A stretch of 18,169 bases of DNA from JAFLCM01 sp964510955. GTDB lineage: Bacteria > Planctomycetota > Phycisphaerae > Phycisphaerales > UBA1924. The stretch is taken from NCBI GenBank assembly GCA_964510955.1, contig CAZEDW010000059.1:1-18169 (forward strand). The letters are read 5' to 3'. The notes below the pieces were generated by a model, which saw nothing but the letters and a program-made list of their open reading frames with translations, was not told the DNA's origin and did no database searches. Made by a program: the position numbers and the translations under genes. This document shows positions 6,702 through 14,895 of the stretch, one piece after another (position 1 is the stretch's first letter; each line of letters opens with the position of its first letter).

Positions 6702-9700
6702 ATGAAGTCCTTCACAGACATCTTCATCAAGCGGCCCGTGCTGGCGGTGGTGGTGAACCTCGTCATCCTCGCGGTGGGGTGGCGCGCCATCAGCGGCCTG
6801 CCGGTCCGCCAGTACCCCCGGCTTGAGTCCAGCAGCGTCATCATCACCACCGCGTACATCGGCGCCAGCGCCGAGACCATCCGCGGTTTCATCACCACGC
6901 CCATCGAGCGGGCCGTCTCCGCCATCGACGGCATCGACTACATCGAGAGCTCCAGCACGGCCGGCGTCAGCGTGGTGACGGTGCATCTGCGGCTGAACCA
7001 CAACAGCAACGCCGCGCTGGCCGAGATCAGCGCCCGGCTCAACCAGGTGCGCAGCGAGCTGCCGCAGGAGTCCGAGTCCCCCGTCGTCGACATCCAGCGA
7101 ACCGACAAGCCCTACGCGACCTTTTACGTCAGCTTCACCAGCGACACCCTCTCGCTCACGCAGCTCAACGAGTACCTGCTCCGCGAGGTGCAGCCCGAGC
7201 TGCAGTCGATCAAGGGCGTGCAGCGCGTCGGCTTCGAGGGCGCCCGCGAGCTGGCCATGCGCGTGTGGCTCGACCCCGACCGCATGGACGCGCTCGACGT
7301 GACCCCCGCCGACGTCCGCACCGCGCTGCAGCGCAACAACGTGCTCGCGGCGGTCGGGCGCACCAAGGGCGAGACGCTCCAGACCGACCTGCTCACCGAC
7401 ACCGACCTGCGCACGCCGGGGCAGTTCGAGGAGCTCATCGTCCGCCAGACCGAGGGCACCACCGTCCGCCTGAAGGACATCGCCAAGGTCGAGCTGGGAA
7501 ACGAAGAGCCCACCGGCCAGTGCGGCTTCAACGGCAAGCCCGCCATGTACCTCTCGGTCTGGCCGCTCCCCAGCGCCAACGAGCTGGAGGTGGCCGCCGC
7601 ACTCAAGGCCCGCCTCGAGTCGATCCGCCCCACGCTCCCCCCCAGCGTGGACATGAAGCTCGCCTACGACGGCACCTACTACATGGAGCACGCCATCGAG
7701 GAGATCACCAAGACGCTGATGGAGACCATCGCGATCGTGGCCCTCGTGGTGTTCGTGTTCATGGGCTCGTTCCGCACCGTGCTGGTGCCCCTGATGGCCA
7801 TGCCCATCTCGCTGGTGGGCGCGTGCCTGGTGATGAAGATCATGGGCTTCTCGCTCAACCTGCTCACCATCCTGGCGATCGTGCTGTCGGTCGGCCTGGT
7901 GGTGGACGATGCCATCGTGATGGTCGAGAACGTCGAGCGCCACATCCGCGAGGGCTCGAGCCGCATCAAGGCCGCCCTCGACGCCGCCCGCGAGCTGTTC
8001 AGCCCCGTCATCTCCATGACCATCACCCTGGCCGCCGTGTACACCCCCATCGGCTTCCAGGGCGGCCTGACCGGCATGCTCTTCCGCGAGTTCGCGTTCA
8101 CGCTCGCGGCGGCCGTGGTGGTGTCGGGCATCGTGGCCGTCACGCTCTCGCCCATCGCCAGCGCCAAGCTCGCGCCCGAGGGCGGGCGCGAAAACTTCTA
8201 CGCCCGCTGGGTCAACCGGCGCTTCGAAGCCCTCAAGCGCTTCTACGGCAAGACGCTCGATGTCACGCTCCAGGCTCGCTGGGGCCTGGCGCTGGGCGTC
8301 GTGCTGGTCGCCGCCAGCGCGTGGCCGCTCTACACCGGCAGCCGCAAGGAACTGGCCCCGACCGAGGACGAGGGCATCATCTTCGCCATCGTCATCGCGG
8401 CCCCGGACTCCACCCTGCAGTCCACGCTCAAGGGGTTCGACCAGGTCGCCCAGGCCTACCTCGGTGTGCCCGAGACACGGTTCTTCTTCCAGGTCGCCCA
8501 GACCGCCGGCGGCTTCGGCGGCATCCAGGTCCAGAACTGGGAAAACCGCAAGCGAACCACCAAGCAGATCCAGCCCGAAATCTTCGGCAAGCTCGCCGCA
8601 ATCCCCGGCGTGACCGCGCTACCGGGCCTGCCGCCCCCGCTGCCCGGCGCCGGCCAGTTCGACGTCGAGTTCATGGTGACCGCGACCGACAACGCCGACA
8701 CGATGCAGAAGTACGCCCAGAGCCTCTCCCAGGCCGCGATGCAGAGCGGCAAGTTCATCTACGCCGACGCCGACCTCAAGCTCGACCTCCCGCAGACACG
8801 CATCAAGATCGACAAGGACCGCGTCGCGGACCTCGGACTCGACCTCGCCACGGTCAGCCGCGACCTTTCGGTCATGCTCTCGGGCGGCTACGTCAACCGC
8901 TTCAACTACAACGGGCGAAGCTACAAGGTGATCCCGCAGATCGCCGACGTGGGCCGGCGCACCCCCGAGCAGCTCCTCCAGCTCAAGGTCCGCACCCCCA
9001 AGGGCGGGCTGGTGTCGATGATGTCGCTGGTCACCCTCGAGACCGAGGCAGCCCCCCGCAAGCTCACCAAGTTCCAGCAGCGAAACAGCTTCAAGATCGA
9101 GGGCATCGCCGCGCCGGGCGTGACCAAGGAGGAAGCGCTGGTCGTGCTCGAGCAGGCGGCGGCGAAGATCCTGCCCGCCGGCTACGCCGTCGACTACGCC
9201 GGCGAGAGCCGCCAGATCCGCCAGGAAGGCTCGTCGCTCACGGTGACGCTCGGCTTCGCCCTCGCCCTGATCTACCTCGTGCTCGCCGCCCAGTTCTCCA
9301 GCTTCCGCGACCCGCTCATCGTGCTCTTGGGCAGCGTGCCGCTCGCGCTCTCGGGGGCGCTGGTGTTCACCTACCTCGGCTGGACCACGGTCAACATCTA
9401 CTCTCAGGTCGGCCTGATCACGCTGGTGGGGCTGGTCGCCAAGAACGGCATCCTGATCGTCGAGTTCGCCAACCACCTGCAGGAGCAGGGCCTGTCGAAG
9501 ATGGACGCCGTGCGCGAGGCCGCCGTCACGCGCCTCCGCCCCATCCTCATGACAAGCGCCGCCACCGTGTTCGGCCACTTCCCGCTGGTGCTGGTCACCG
9601 GCGCCGGCGCCGCGTCGCGCAACTCCATCGGCATCGTGCTGGTCGCCGGCATGACCATTTCCACCGCGTTCACGCTGCTGGTGGTGCCCAGCGTGTACGT

Positions 9701-9821
9701 GCTGGTGGCGGGGACCAAGAAGCGCTCCGAGCACGAGCAGGAGCCGCGCCCCGCCTCGGGCCAGAGCGCCCACTCGGGCAACGGGCTGGGCGCCCGGGGG
9801 CGGCTGGCGGTAGGGGGCTGA
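6702..9821 (+). CDS. RND multidrug efflux transporter, HAE-1/AcrB family
   Basis: This 1039-residue inner-membrane proton antiporter has the family's usual length and architecture: a cytoplasmic start and TM1 (MKSFTDIFIKRPVLAVVV), a first large periplasmic loop, TM2-TM6, a second loop (from about 550) and TM7-TM12. TM4 carries the paired acids D402/D403 in GLVVDDAIVMVENV, and TM10 carries K914 in LVAKNGILIVEF, so the proton relay is intact. The adjacent-Asp TM4 signature is that of drug-type HAE-1 pumps, not of heavy-metal CzcA/CusA pumps. The start at ATG 6702 has no obvious ribosome-binding site, so translation may be coupled to the adaptor gene 36 bp upstream. No TolC-like outer-membrane channel gene is present. 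The C-terminal tail is basic and Gly-rich. Confidence 0.96.
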   Translation: MKSFTDIFIKRPVLAVVVNLVILAVGWRAISGLPVRQYPRLESSSVIITTAYIGASAETIRGFITTPIERAVSAIDGIDYIESSSTAGVSVVTVHLRLNHNSNAALAEISARLNQVRSELPQESESPVVDIQRTDKPYATFYVSFTSDTLSLTQLNEYLLREVQPELQSIKGVQRVGFEGARELAMRVWLDPDRMDALDVTPADVRTALQRNNVLAAVGRTKGETLQTDLLTDTDLRTPGQFEELIVRQTEGTTVRLKDIAKVELGNEEPTGQCGFNGKPAMYLSVWPLPSANELEVAAALKARLESIRPTLPPSVDMKLAYDGTYYMEHAIEEITKTLMETIAIVALVVFVFMGSFRTVLVPLMAMPISLVGACLVMKIMGFSLNLLTILAIVLSVGLVVDDAIVMVENVERHIREGSSRIKAALDAARELFSPVISMTITLAAVYTPIGFQGGLTGMLFREFAFTLAAAVVVSGIVAVTLSPIASAKLAPEGGRENFYARWVNRRFEALKRFYGKTLDVTLQARWGLALGVVLVAASAWPLYTGSRKELAPTEDEGIIFAIVIAAPDSTLQSTLKGFDQVAQAYLGVPETRFFFQVAQTAGGFGGIQVQNWENRKRTTKQIQPEIFGKLAAIPGVTALPGLPPPLPGAGQFDVEFMVTATDNADTMQKYAQSLSQAAMQSGKFIYADADLKLDLPQTRIKIDKDRVADLGLDLATVSRDLSVMLSGGYVNRFNYNGRSYKVIPQIADVGRRTPEQLLQLKVRTPKGGLVSMMSLVTLETEAAPRKLTKFQQRNSFKIEGIAAPGVTKEEALVVLEQAAAKILPAGYAVDYAGESRQIRQEGSSLTVTLGFALALIYLVLAAQFSSFRDPLIVLLGSVPLALSGALVFTYLGWTTVNIYSQVGLITLVGLVAKNGILIVEFANHLQEQGLSKMDAVREAAVTRLRPILMTSAATVFGHFPLVLVTGAGAASRNSIGIVLVAGMTISTAFTLLVVPSVYVLVAGTKKRSEHEQEPRPASGQSAHSGNGLGARGRLAVGG

Positions 9822-10083
9822 TCGCCCGGCACGCGCCCCGAGGCAACGGCTGACCCCTGAGCAGCTAACCAAAGTTTTGATCCGCTCGGCTGAGCGTAAG
9901 TTGCAGTGAAATCAAGACTTGCGATCCGGTCACGGTACGCACCGCATCCCGCGAACAAAGAATTCGTCGGTCCCACGCAACAACTGCTGGTTTCGTACGA
10001 CAGTTCCAGTATCCTGAGTTGGCGGTCGGCGAGAACCGTGCGGGACGGGCTTCGCCGCTACTTTGGAACGAATGGAGCCTGTA
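9822..10083. other. Spacer after efflux operon
   Basis: This 262-bp stretch is less GC-rich than the flanking genes. It includes a short CGCTC/GAGCG hairpin at 9883-9896 without a T tract. I find no reliable promoter consensus and no coding signal, though the promoter of the downstream secreted-protein gene should be here. Confidence 0.4.
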
Positions 10084-10641
10084 ATGTCGAAGCTGCTCAC
10101 GTTGGTCCGCACCCTGATCGTGGCGTTCGCGGTCCTGTCGCTCTCCACCCAGGCCGTGGCGGCGTCGGCGGCGAAGTCGCTGATCCGTCAATACGACAAG
10201 CAGGTCTACAGCTCGGGCAAGAGCTTCGTCACCAAGGAAGTCGCGCTCGCCAAGAAGCTCGCGAGCAACATCTCCAAGCTGCAGAAGCAGAAGGCCGCCG
10301 ATGCCGACATCAAGGCGGCGTTCGACAGCGCGATGGTGACCCTCAAGAGCGACTTCGCGGGCTTTGTCTCGAACCTGCAAACCATGACCAACACGGCTCT
10401 GGCCAAAGCCAACGCGCTCCAGGCGTCGGCGGCCGCCGCCGGCAACGACAGCGCGGAATCCGACGCCCAGGACGCCGTCGACGAGCTCGAGAGCAACCTC
10501 GAAGACCTCGACACCGCGCTGGGCATGATCAACGACCTGATCGACCAGCTCCGCGACCAGATGTACAGCGCGCCGACCGCGGCGGCGGGAGCCAAGGCCG
10601 TCGCGGCGAATCTGAAAGCCCGGCTGCAGGAACTGCTCTGA
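10084..10641 (+). CDS. Secreted alpha-helical protein of unknown function
   Basis: The 185-residue product begins with a clear signal peptide: basic MSKLLTLVR, a hydrophobic core LIVAFAVLSL, and likely cleavage after STQAVA or ASA. The mature part is rich in Ala, Lys, Asp, Gln and Leu, lacks Cys, and looks entirely helical, with heptad-like spacing in AKKLASNISKLQKQKAADADIK and DAVDELESNLEDLDTALGMI. That suggests a periplasmic or surface helical bundle or coiled coil. ATG 10084 is preferred because GGAG lies six bases upstream; upstream ATG (10072) and TTG (10063) codons are in frame but less well placed. A GC-rich hairpin follows at 10698-10726. I do not recognise the family. Confidence 0.82.
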   Translation: MSKLLTLVRTLIVAFAVLSLSTQAVAASAAKSLIRQYDKQVYSSGKSFVTKEVALAKKLASNISKLQKQKAADADIKAAFDSAMVTLKSDFAGFVSNLQTMTNTALAKANALQASAAAAGNDSAESDAQDAVDELESNLEDLDTALGMINDLIDQLRDQMYSAPTAAAGAKAVAANLKARLQELL

Positions 10642-10697
10642 TCTCCGGGAGCCCCGTCAATCCAATCAGCTCCGGTCTCAAGCTCGGCGCGTCCTCG

Positions 10698-10726
10698 GCC
10701 GCGCCGCTGAGTCGGGGCGGCGCGGC
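10698..10726 (+). terminator. Candidate GC hairpin terminator
   Basis: GCCGCGCCGC (10698-10707) and GCGGCGCGGC (10717-10726) form a perfect 10-bp stem around a 9-nt loop, 56 nt after the stop of the secreted helical protein. No T tract follows, so termination would be weak or factor-dependent. Confidence 0.4.
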
Positions 10727-10754
10727 GCTCGCCGGTTGACGCTACGCTGAAGCA

Positions 10755-12377
10755 GTGCGGATCGTGAGTCCACGGGCCATTGCGGTTGCATTGTCGGTGC
10801 TGCTGAGCGCCGGGCTGCCGTGCTGTGCGCCGCGCCGCCCGCCGCAAGCCGCCATGCCGACGCCCACCCTCACCCCCGATCCCGCCGTCTTTGCCTCCCG
10901 AGCCGCTGACTGGCGCATCGGCCCCGTGGTGTACCAAGTCTTCGTGGACCGGTTCGTCCCCCCCAGCGATCCCGCCACCAAGGCCAGGTGCTTCGTCGCG
11001 CCGCGGAAGTTCAACCCGGACTGGGCCGCCACGCCGCACGGCGGGCCGCGCGTGCCGGAGCTGGGCTGCTCGGCCCACGAGCTCGAGTTCTGGGGCGGCG
11101 ACCTCGCCGGCGTCCGCTCCAAGCTCGACTACGTCAAGGCCCTCGGCGTGGACGTGCTCTATCTGAACCCCATCTGCCGCGCCTACACCAACCACAAGTA
11201 CGACGCCCAGGACTGGAACGACATCTCGCCCGAGTACGGCACCCGCGACGACGTCAAGTCCCTCGCCGCCGACTGCCACGCGCGTGGCATGAAGGTGATG
11301 CTCGACGGCGTGTTCAACCACATGGGGCGCACGGCGCCGATCTTCAAAGAGGCCCAGTCCAACCCCGCCAGCCCGCACCGCGCCTGGTTCTACTTTGATG
11401 AGCGCTGCAAGGCCGGCTACCGCGCCTGGGCCAACGTGCCCAACCTGCCCGAGGTAAATCTCGAAAACCCGGAGGTCCGGCGCTTCATCTGGGAGTCGCC
11501 GGACTCGGTGGTGCGGTCGTACCTGCGTGACGGCATCGACGGGTGGCGCCTCGACGTCGCGTTCGATCTCGGCCCGGAAATGCTCGCCGGGATCACCAAG
11601 GCCGCCCACGACGAAAAGCCCGGCTCCGCGGTCATCGGCGAGGTCTGGAACTACCCCGCCGGCTGGATGCCCGCGCACGACGGGCTGATGAACTTCCACT
11701 TCCGCCAGATCATGCTCGAGTGGTTCGACGCCAAGCTCAGCGGGGCGCGAGCCTGCCGCCTCATGGACCGCGCCATCGCCGACGCCGGCATCGAGAACAT
11801 CCTCAAGTGCTGGGTCGTGCTCGACAACCACGACACCGCCCGCCTGAAACACCGCCTCCCCGAGCAGTCGCTGCGCCGCCTCGCCCGCGTCATGCAGTTC
11901 ACGCTCCCGGGCTCGCCGTGCGTCTATTACGGCAGCGAGGTCGAAATGGACGGCGGCGACGACCCCGCCAACCGCGCCCCCATGCGATGGGACATGGTCA
12001 GCGACGACAACGACGACCTCAAGTTCTTCCGCAGGCTCATCAGGCTCCGGGCCGACAACCCGGCCCTCCGCGTCGGCGACTGGGCCCGCCTCGACACCGA
12101 TAAGCTCATGGCTTTCCAGCGCACCACCGACCGCTGGGAGCAGACCGTCATCGTGGTGGCGAACGTCGAGGCCCTCCCGGTCACCGAGATCGTCCCGATC
12201 CGCGACGGACGGATCATGAACTTCGGCGGCCTGGTCGACGCCCTGAGCGGCGCCGAGATCAAAGTCCACACCGGCCTGTGCGAGGTCGAGGTGCCGGGGC
12301 GGACCGCGATGGTGCTGGTGCCCAAGCGCAGCGAGGGGCCCGGCGTGGAGTACTCGCCCTACAAGCGGGTGCGATAG
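10755..12377 (+). CDS. Exported GH13 alpha-amylase-family glycosidase
   Basis: This 540-residue enzyme probably cleaves alpha-glucans or malto-oligosaccharides outside the cytoplasm. A signal peptide is visible (hydrophobic AIAVALSVLLSAGLP, then Cys23/Cys24), but the sequence around the cysteines is a poor lipobox. The TIM barrel starts near 53 (WRIGPVVYQVFVDRF). The conserved GH13 regions are all present: DGVFNHMG (184-191), GWRLDVAF with nucleophile D267, VIGEVWN with acid/base E296, and VLDNHD with transition-state stabiliser D360. Segments NHKYDAQDW and NLPEVNLENPEVRRFI resemble the neopullulanase/cyclomaltodextrinase group. However, the N-terminal beta-sandwich typical of that group is absent, leaving only about 50 residues before the barrel. 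A small beta domain ends the protein. The start is GTG at 10755 (or GTG 10764), with no strong ribosome-binding site. Confidence 0.93.
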   Translation: MRIVSPRAIAVALSVLLSAGLPCCAPRRPPQAAMPTPTLTPDPAVFASRAADWRIGPVVYQVFVDRFVPPSDPATKARCFVAPRKFNPDWAATPHGGPRVPELGCSAHELEFWGGDLAGVRSKLDYVKALGVDVLYLNPICRAYTNHKYDAQDWNDISPEYGTRDDVKSLAADCHARGMKVMLDGVFNHMGRTAPIFKEAQSNPASPHRAWFYFDERCKAGYRAWANVPNLPEVNLENPEVRRFIWESPDSVVRSYLRDGIDGWRLDVAFDLGPEMLAGITKAAHDEKPGSAVIGEVWNYPAGWMPAHDGLMNFHFRQIMLEWFDAKLSGARACRLMDRAIADAGIENILKCWVVLDNHDTARLKHRLPEQSLRRLARVMQFTLPGSPCVYYGSEVEMDGGDDPANRAPMRWDMVSDDNDDLKFFRRLIRLRADNPALRVGDWARLDTDKLMAFQRTTDRWEQTVIVVANVEALPVTEIVPIRDGRIMNFGGLVDALSGAEIKVHTGLCEVEVPGRTAMVLVPKRSEGPGVEYSPYKRVR

Positions 12378-12570
12378 GTCCGGGGCAAATCGCTCGAAAC
12401 CCCAAGCCGCGAGCGAGCCCGCCGCCACCGCTCCGAACGGGAATCTTTCGCGCATCGACCATCCCCGTGCGCAATCTTCGGTCCCTGCGCCCGCTCCCGC
12501 TTGCCCCGCGCCCGATTCGTCATATTTTCTTCCCGGCGTCGCACACCGCGCCGCTTCCGGAGGATTCGCC
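12378..12570 (+). other. Spacer with promoter and ribosome-binding site for the 178-aa protein
   Basis: This 193-bp spacer follows the amylase gene. A 7-bp inverted repeat (TCGCTCG 12390-12396, CGAGCGA 12410-12416) without a T tract lies just past the stop. A promoter-like pair at 12501-12528 and a strong GGAGGA ribosome-binding site at 12559-12564 precede the next gene. Confidence 0.5.
12501..12528 (+). promoter_or_regulatory. Candidate sigma-70-type promoter
   Basis: TTGCCC (12501-12506) and TATTTT (12523-12528) are separated by 16 bp, each matching four of six consensus bases. The AT-rich -10 region stands out in very GC-rich surroundings, and it lies 42 nt upstream of a well-placed start codon. 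Confidence 0.4.
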
Positions 12571-13107
12571 ATGACGACCGCTCCCGCGCCCGCTCCCGCC
12601 GCTGAGGCTCCGCCCGGCACCGGCGCCACCCCGCCGACCCCCGCCCCCGATTTCCCCTCAGACGAGGCCCTGCTCGCCGACTACCTCGATCCAGCGCTCA
12701 CCATCCCGCAGGTCGCCGCCGACAACGCCATCTCCATCCCGGACTTCGTCGCCTGGCTTCGCCGCCCCCACATCGCCGAGTTCCTTGAGCAGTACGAACA
12801 GGTCTGCACCGACCGCTCGCGCCGCCTCATGGCCGCCGCGGGCCCCGCCGCCGTCGCCACCACGGTCAACTGTCTGAGCGCCGGCAGCAGGGAAACCGCC
12901 CGTCGCGCCGCGTCCGCGCTGATGCGCGTCATCAGAACCGCCCCCCTCCGGACCTCGCCCGCCGCGCCCAAGTCCGCCGCTGGTCCCGCCGACACCGCCG
13001 CGCCACCCACACGGCCATCCCCGATCGCTTCGCCACCCGCCCCCGTCCCGCGCCCCCATCCCGACCCCATGCAAGACCCGCTCGCGCCGACACGAATCGC
13101 GGCATGA
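12571..13107 (+). CDS. Small helix-turn-helix-like protein with Pro/Ala-rich tails
   Basis: The 178-residue cytoplasmic protein has a low-complexity Pro/Ala N-terminus (1-27), a compact helical core (about 30-120) and a disordered Pro-rich C-terminus. In the core, LTIPQVAADNAISIPDFVAWLRRPHIAEFLEQYE reads like a helix-turn-helix followed by the 'act on residue/F' stretch of phage terminase small subunits. The following MAAAGPAAVATTVNCLSAGSRETARRAASALMRVI resembles the helical 'A..L..L..s...e..R.AA..iL' segment found after such domains. It may therefore be a DNA-binding protein, but no phage genes are near, so a terminase role is unlikely. ATG 12571 has GGAGGA six bases upstream, the best ribosome-binding site in this part of the window. 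The family is not firmly recognised. Confidence 0.75.
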   Translation: MTTAPAPAPAAEAPPGTGATPPTPAPDFPSDEALLADYLDPALTIPQVAADNAISIPDFVAWLRRPHIAEFLEQYEQVCTDRSRRLMAAAGPAAVATTVNCLSAGSRETARRAASALMRVIRTAPLRTSPAAPKSAAGPADTAAPPTRPSPIASPPAPVPRPHPDPMQDPLAPTRIAA

Positions 13108-13287
13108 CCCCACGCTCCCGGCGCGAACACCAACCGGGCTCGCCACCCCGACGATGAGCGGAGTCCTCGGAGCGAATCGTTGCGCCTCGGGCCGAAGCGC
13201 ACCTGGATTGAATGGGAAACCCGCGCTCGCCCCCGCGCAAACGTCCGGGACCGGCTGCGCCAGCCGCGGCGCCGGTACGATGCACCG
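13108..13287. other. Spacer upstream of astD-like gene
   Basis: This 180-bp GC-rich region lies between the HTH-like gene and the aldehyde dehydrogenase gene. I see no terminator with a T tract, no promoter consensus and no extra small gene. Confidence 0.35.
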
Positions 13288-14844
13288 ATGCACGACGCTC
13301 CTCATGCTTCCGGGTGCGACCTGATCGGCTCAACGTGGACCCCGATCCCGGGCGATGCGCTGCGCTCGCACAACCCCGCGCGCCCAGGCGAGACGATCTG
13401 GCGCGGGTCGCCGGTCGTTGGTCACGCCGACGATGCGGTGAGCGCCGCTCGCCGGGCGCTGCCGGCATGGGCGAGCCTGCCGATTGCCAGGCGGGCCGAG
13501 GCCCTCCGCGCTTTCCAATCTCTTGCCAAGGCCCGCTGCGACCAGCTCGCGGCACTGATCCAGCGCGAGACCGGCAAGGCGGCGTGGGATTCACTCGGGG
13601 AGGCCAAGCTGCTGTCCGACAAGGTGGACATCACGCTCGAAACCGGCGTAAACACCGGCCGCCAGCGCGTGACGGACTTCGAGCTCTCGCTCAGCGCCAC
13701 GCGGACCGGCCGCACGATTTTCCGCCCCCACGGCGTGATGGCGGTCATCGGCCCCTTCAACTTCCCCGCCCACCTGCCCAACGGCCACATCGTCCCGGCG
13801 CTGCTGATGGGCAACACGGTGGTGTTCAAGCCGTCGGACAAGGCGCCGGCGGTGGGGGCGTTCCTGGCTTCGCTGTTCCATGACGCGCTGGAAAGCGTGG
13901 ACGCGCCGAAGGGCGTGTTCAACATGGTTCAGGGTGGCGCCGAGACGGCGTCGAGGCTCGTCACGCACGAGGGGATCGACGGGATTCTGTTCACCGGCTC
14001 GTGGCCCGTGGGACGCCGCATCATGGAGGCGAACCTTGACCGGCCCGGACGGCTGCTGGCGCTGGAGATGGGCGGCAACAACGCGGCCGTGGTCATGCCC
14101 GACGCCCACCTGAAGCAGGCCGCGGTGGAGTGCGTGCGCTCGGCATTCGTCACCACCGGCCAGCGGTGCACGTGCACCCGCAGGCTGATCGTTCATCGCG
14201 CCGTGGCGGACCGGTTCATCGGGCTTGTGCTCAACGTATCGCGCGGGCTGCGCGTGGGTGATCCCGGCGGCGTGGGCGGCCAGCCGGTGTTCACGGGGCC
14301 GCTGATCCGCGCCGAAGCGGCTGAAGCGGTGCTGGGCTTTCAGGGCTCGCTGGTGCGCGCGGGGGCGACGGCGCTCTTGGAGAGCGGGCGGCTCACCAGC
14401 GACACCGGCGGGCACTTCATCTCGCCCGCCGTGCTCCGCGTCGACCGCTTCTCACTCGCCGCCGACGCCTCCCGCGATGCCGGCTGCGACGTCGAGGTCT
14501 TCGGCCCGTTGCTCCGGATTAGCATCGTCGATTCGCTGGACGCCGCGATCGAGCAGGCCAACGCCTCGCGCTACGGCCTGGCTGCGTCGATCTTCACCAC
14601 AGACGCCCATGCCGCCGCACGCTTTATCGCCGAGGCCAAGGCCGGGTGTGTGAATGTCAATACGGGCACGGCGGGCGCTTCAAGTCGCCTCCCGTTCGGG
14701 GGGCTTGACCGGTCCGGGAATCACCGCCCGGCCGGAGCCCTTAGCCTCGACTACTGCGCGTTCCCGGTCGCGGCCATGCTGGAGCGGAGCGATTCTGGAA
14801 CGATTCCACCCGGGATGGACTGGGACGATCGATGGTTGGTCTAA
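13288..14844 (+). CDS. astD: Succinylglutamate-semialdehyde dehydrogenase-like aldehyde dehydrogenase
   Basis: This 518-residue cytoplasmic NAD(P)-dependent enzyme has the complete ALDH catalytic set: N158 in GPFNFP, E260 in LLALEMGGNN and the nucleophile C294 in GQRCTC. The AstD hallmarks HLPNGHIVPALLMGNTVVFKPSD, LALEMGGNN, GQRCTCTRRL and the C-terminal FGGLDRSGNHRPAGALSLDYCAFPVA match succinylglutamate-semialdehyde dehydrogenase, which oxidises N-succinylglutamate semialdehyde in the ammonia-producing arginine succinyltransferase pathway. It is about 25 residues longer than usual, with extra residues at both ends. ATG 13288 gives the best fit to the family start; the frame stays open upstream to 13180 but that part is not protein-like. 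astA, astB, astC and astE are not nearby, so the in vivo substrate may differ. Confidence 0.9.
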   Translation: MHDAPHASGCDLIGSTWTPIPGDALRSHNPARPGETIWRGSPVVGHADDAVSAARRALPAWASLPIARRAEALRAFQSLAKARCDQLAALIQRETGKAAWDSLGEAKLLSDKVDITLETGVNTGRQRVTDFELSLSATRTGRTIFRPHGVMAVIGPFNFPAHLPNGHIVPALLMGNTVVFKPSDKAPAVGAFLASLFHDALESVDAPKGVFNMVQGGAETASRLVTHEGIDGILFTGSWPVGRRIMEANLDRPGRLLALEMGGNNAAVVMPDAHLKQAAVECVRSAFVTTGQRCTCTRRLIVHRAVADRFIGLVLNVSRGLRVGDPGGVGGQPVFTGPLIRAEAAEAVLGFQGSLVRAGATALLESGRLTSDTGGHFISPAVLRVDRFSLAADASRDAGCDVEVFGPLLRISIVDSLDAAIEQANASRYGLAASIFTTDAHAAARFIAEAKAGCVNVNTGTAGASSRLPFGGLDRSGNHRPAGALSLDYCAFPVAAMLERSDSGTIPPGMDWDDRWLV

Positions 14845-14857
14845 TTGTTTGTCCCGG

Positions 14858-14877
14858 CGAGCGCCGTGAGGCGTTCG
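14858..14877 (+). terminator. Short hairpin after astD-like gene
   Basis: CGAGCGCC (14858-14865) and GGCGTTCG (14870-14877) form an 8-bp stem with one G-T pair and a GTGA loop, 14 nt after the stop. No T tract follows and the next gene starts only 18 nt later, so it could also be a leader structure of that gene. Confidence 0.3.
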
Positions 14878-14895
14878 GGGAATCAATAGGTGTCG

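Noticed and set aside
5928..7943. 671-codon minus-strand open frame across the adaptor and pump
   Set aside because: Composition typical of antisense frames in GC-rich DNA; no motif and no ribosome-binding site.
6702..9821. Heavy-metal RND pump working with the Cys-rich proteins
   Set aside because: The TM4 signature VVDDAIVMVENV is that of drug-type HAE-1 pumps, and the genes are 5 kb apart.
7265..9853. 862-codon open frame inside the RND pump gene in another frame
   Set aside because: Arg/Pro/Gly-rich translation without domains; the overlapping pump frame carries all conserved residues.
10755..10830. Lipoprotein signal in the amylase (Cys23/Cys24)
   Set aside because: The residues before the cysteines (GLP) do not fit a lipobox; an ordinary signal peptide is more likely.
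12390..12416. Inverted repeat after the amylase gene as a terminator
   Set aside because: Only a 7-bp stem with a 13-nt loop and no T tract; too weak to call.
10206..12629. 807-codon minus-strand open frame opposite the amylase
   Set aside because: Antisense shadow spanning several real plus-strand genes; low-complexity and without recognisable domains.
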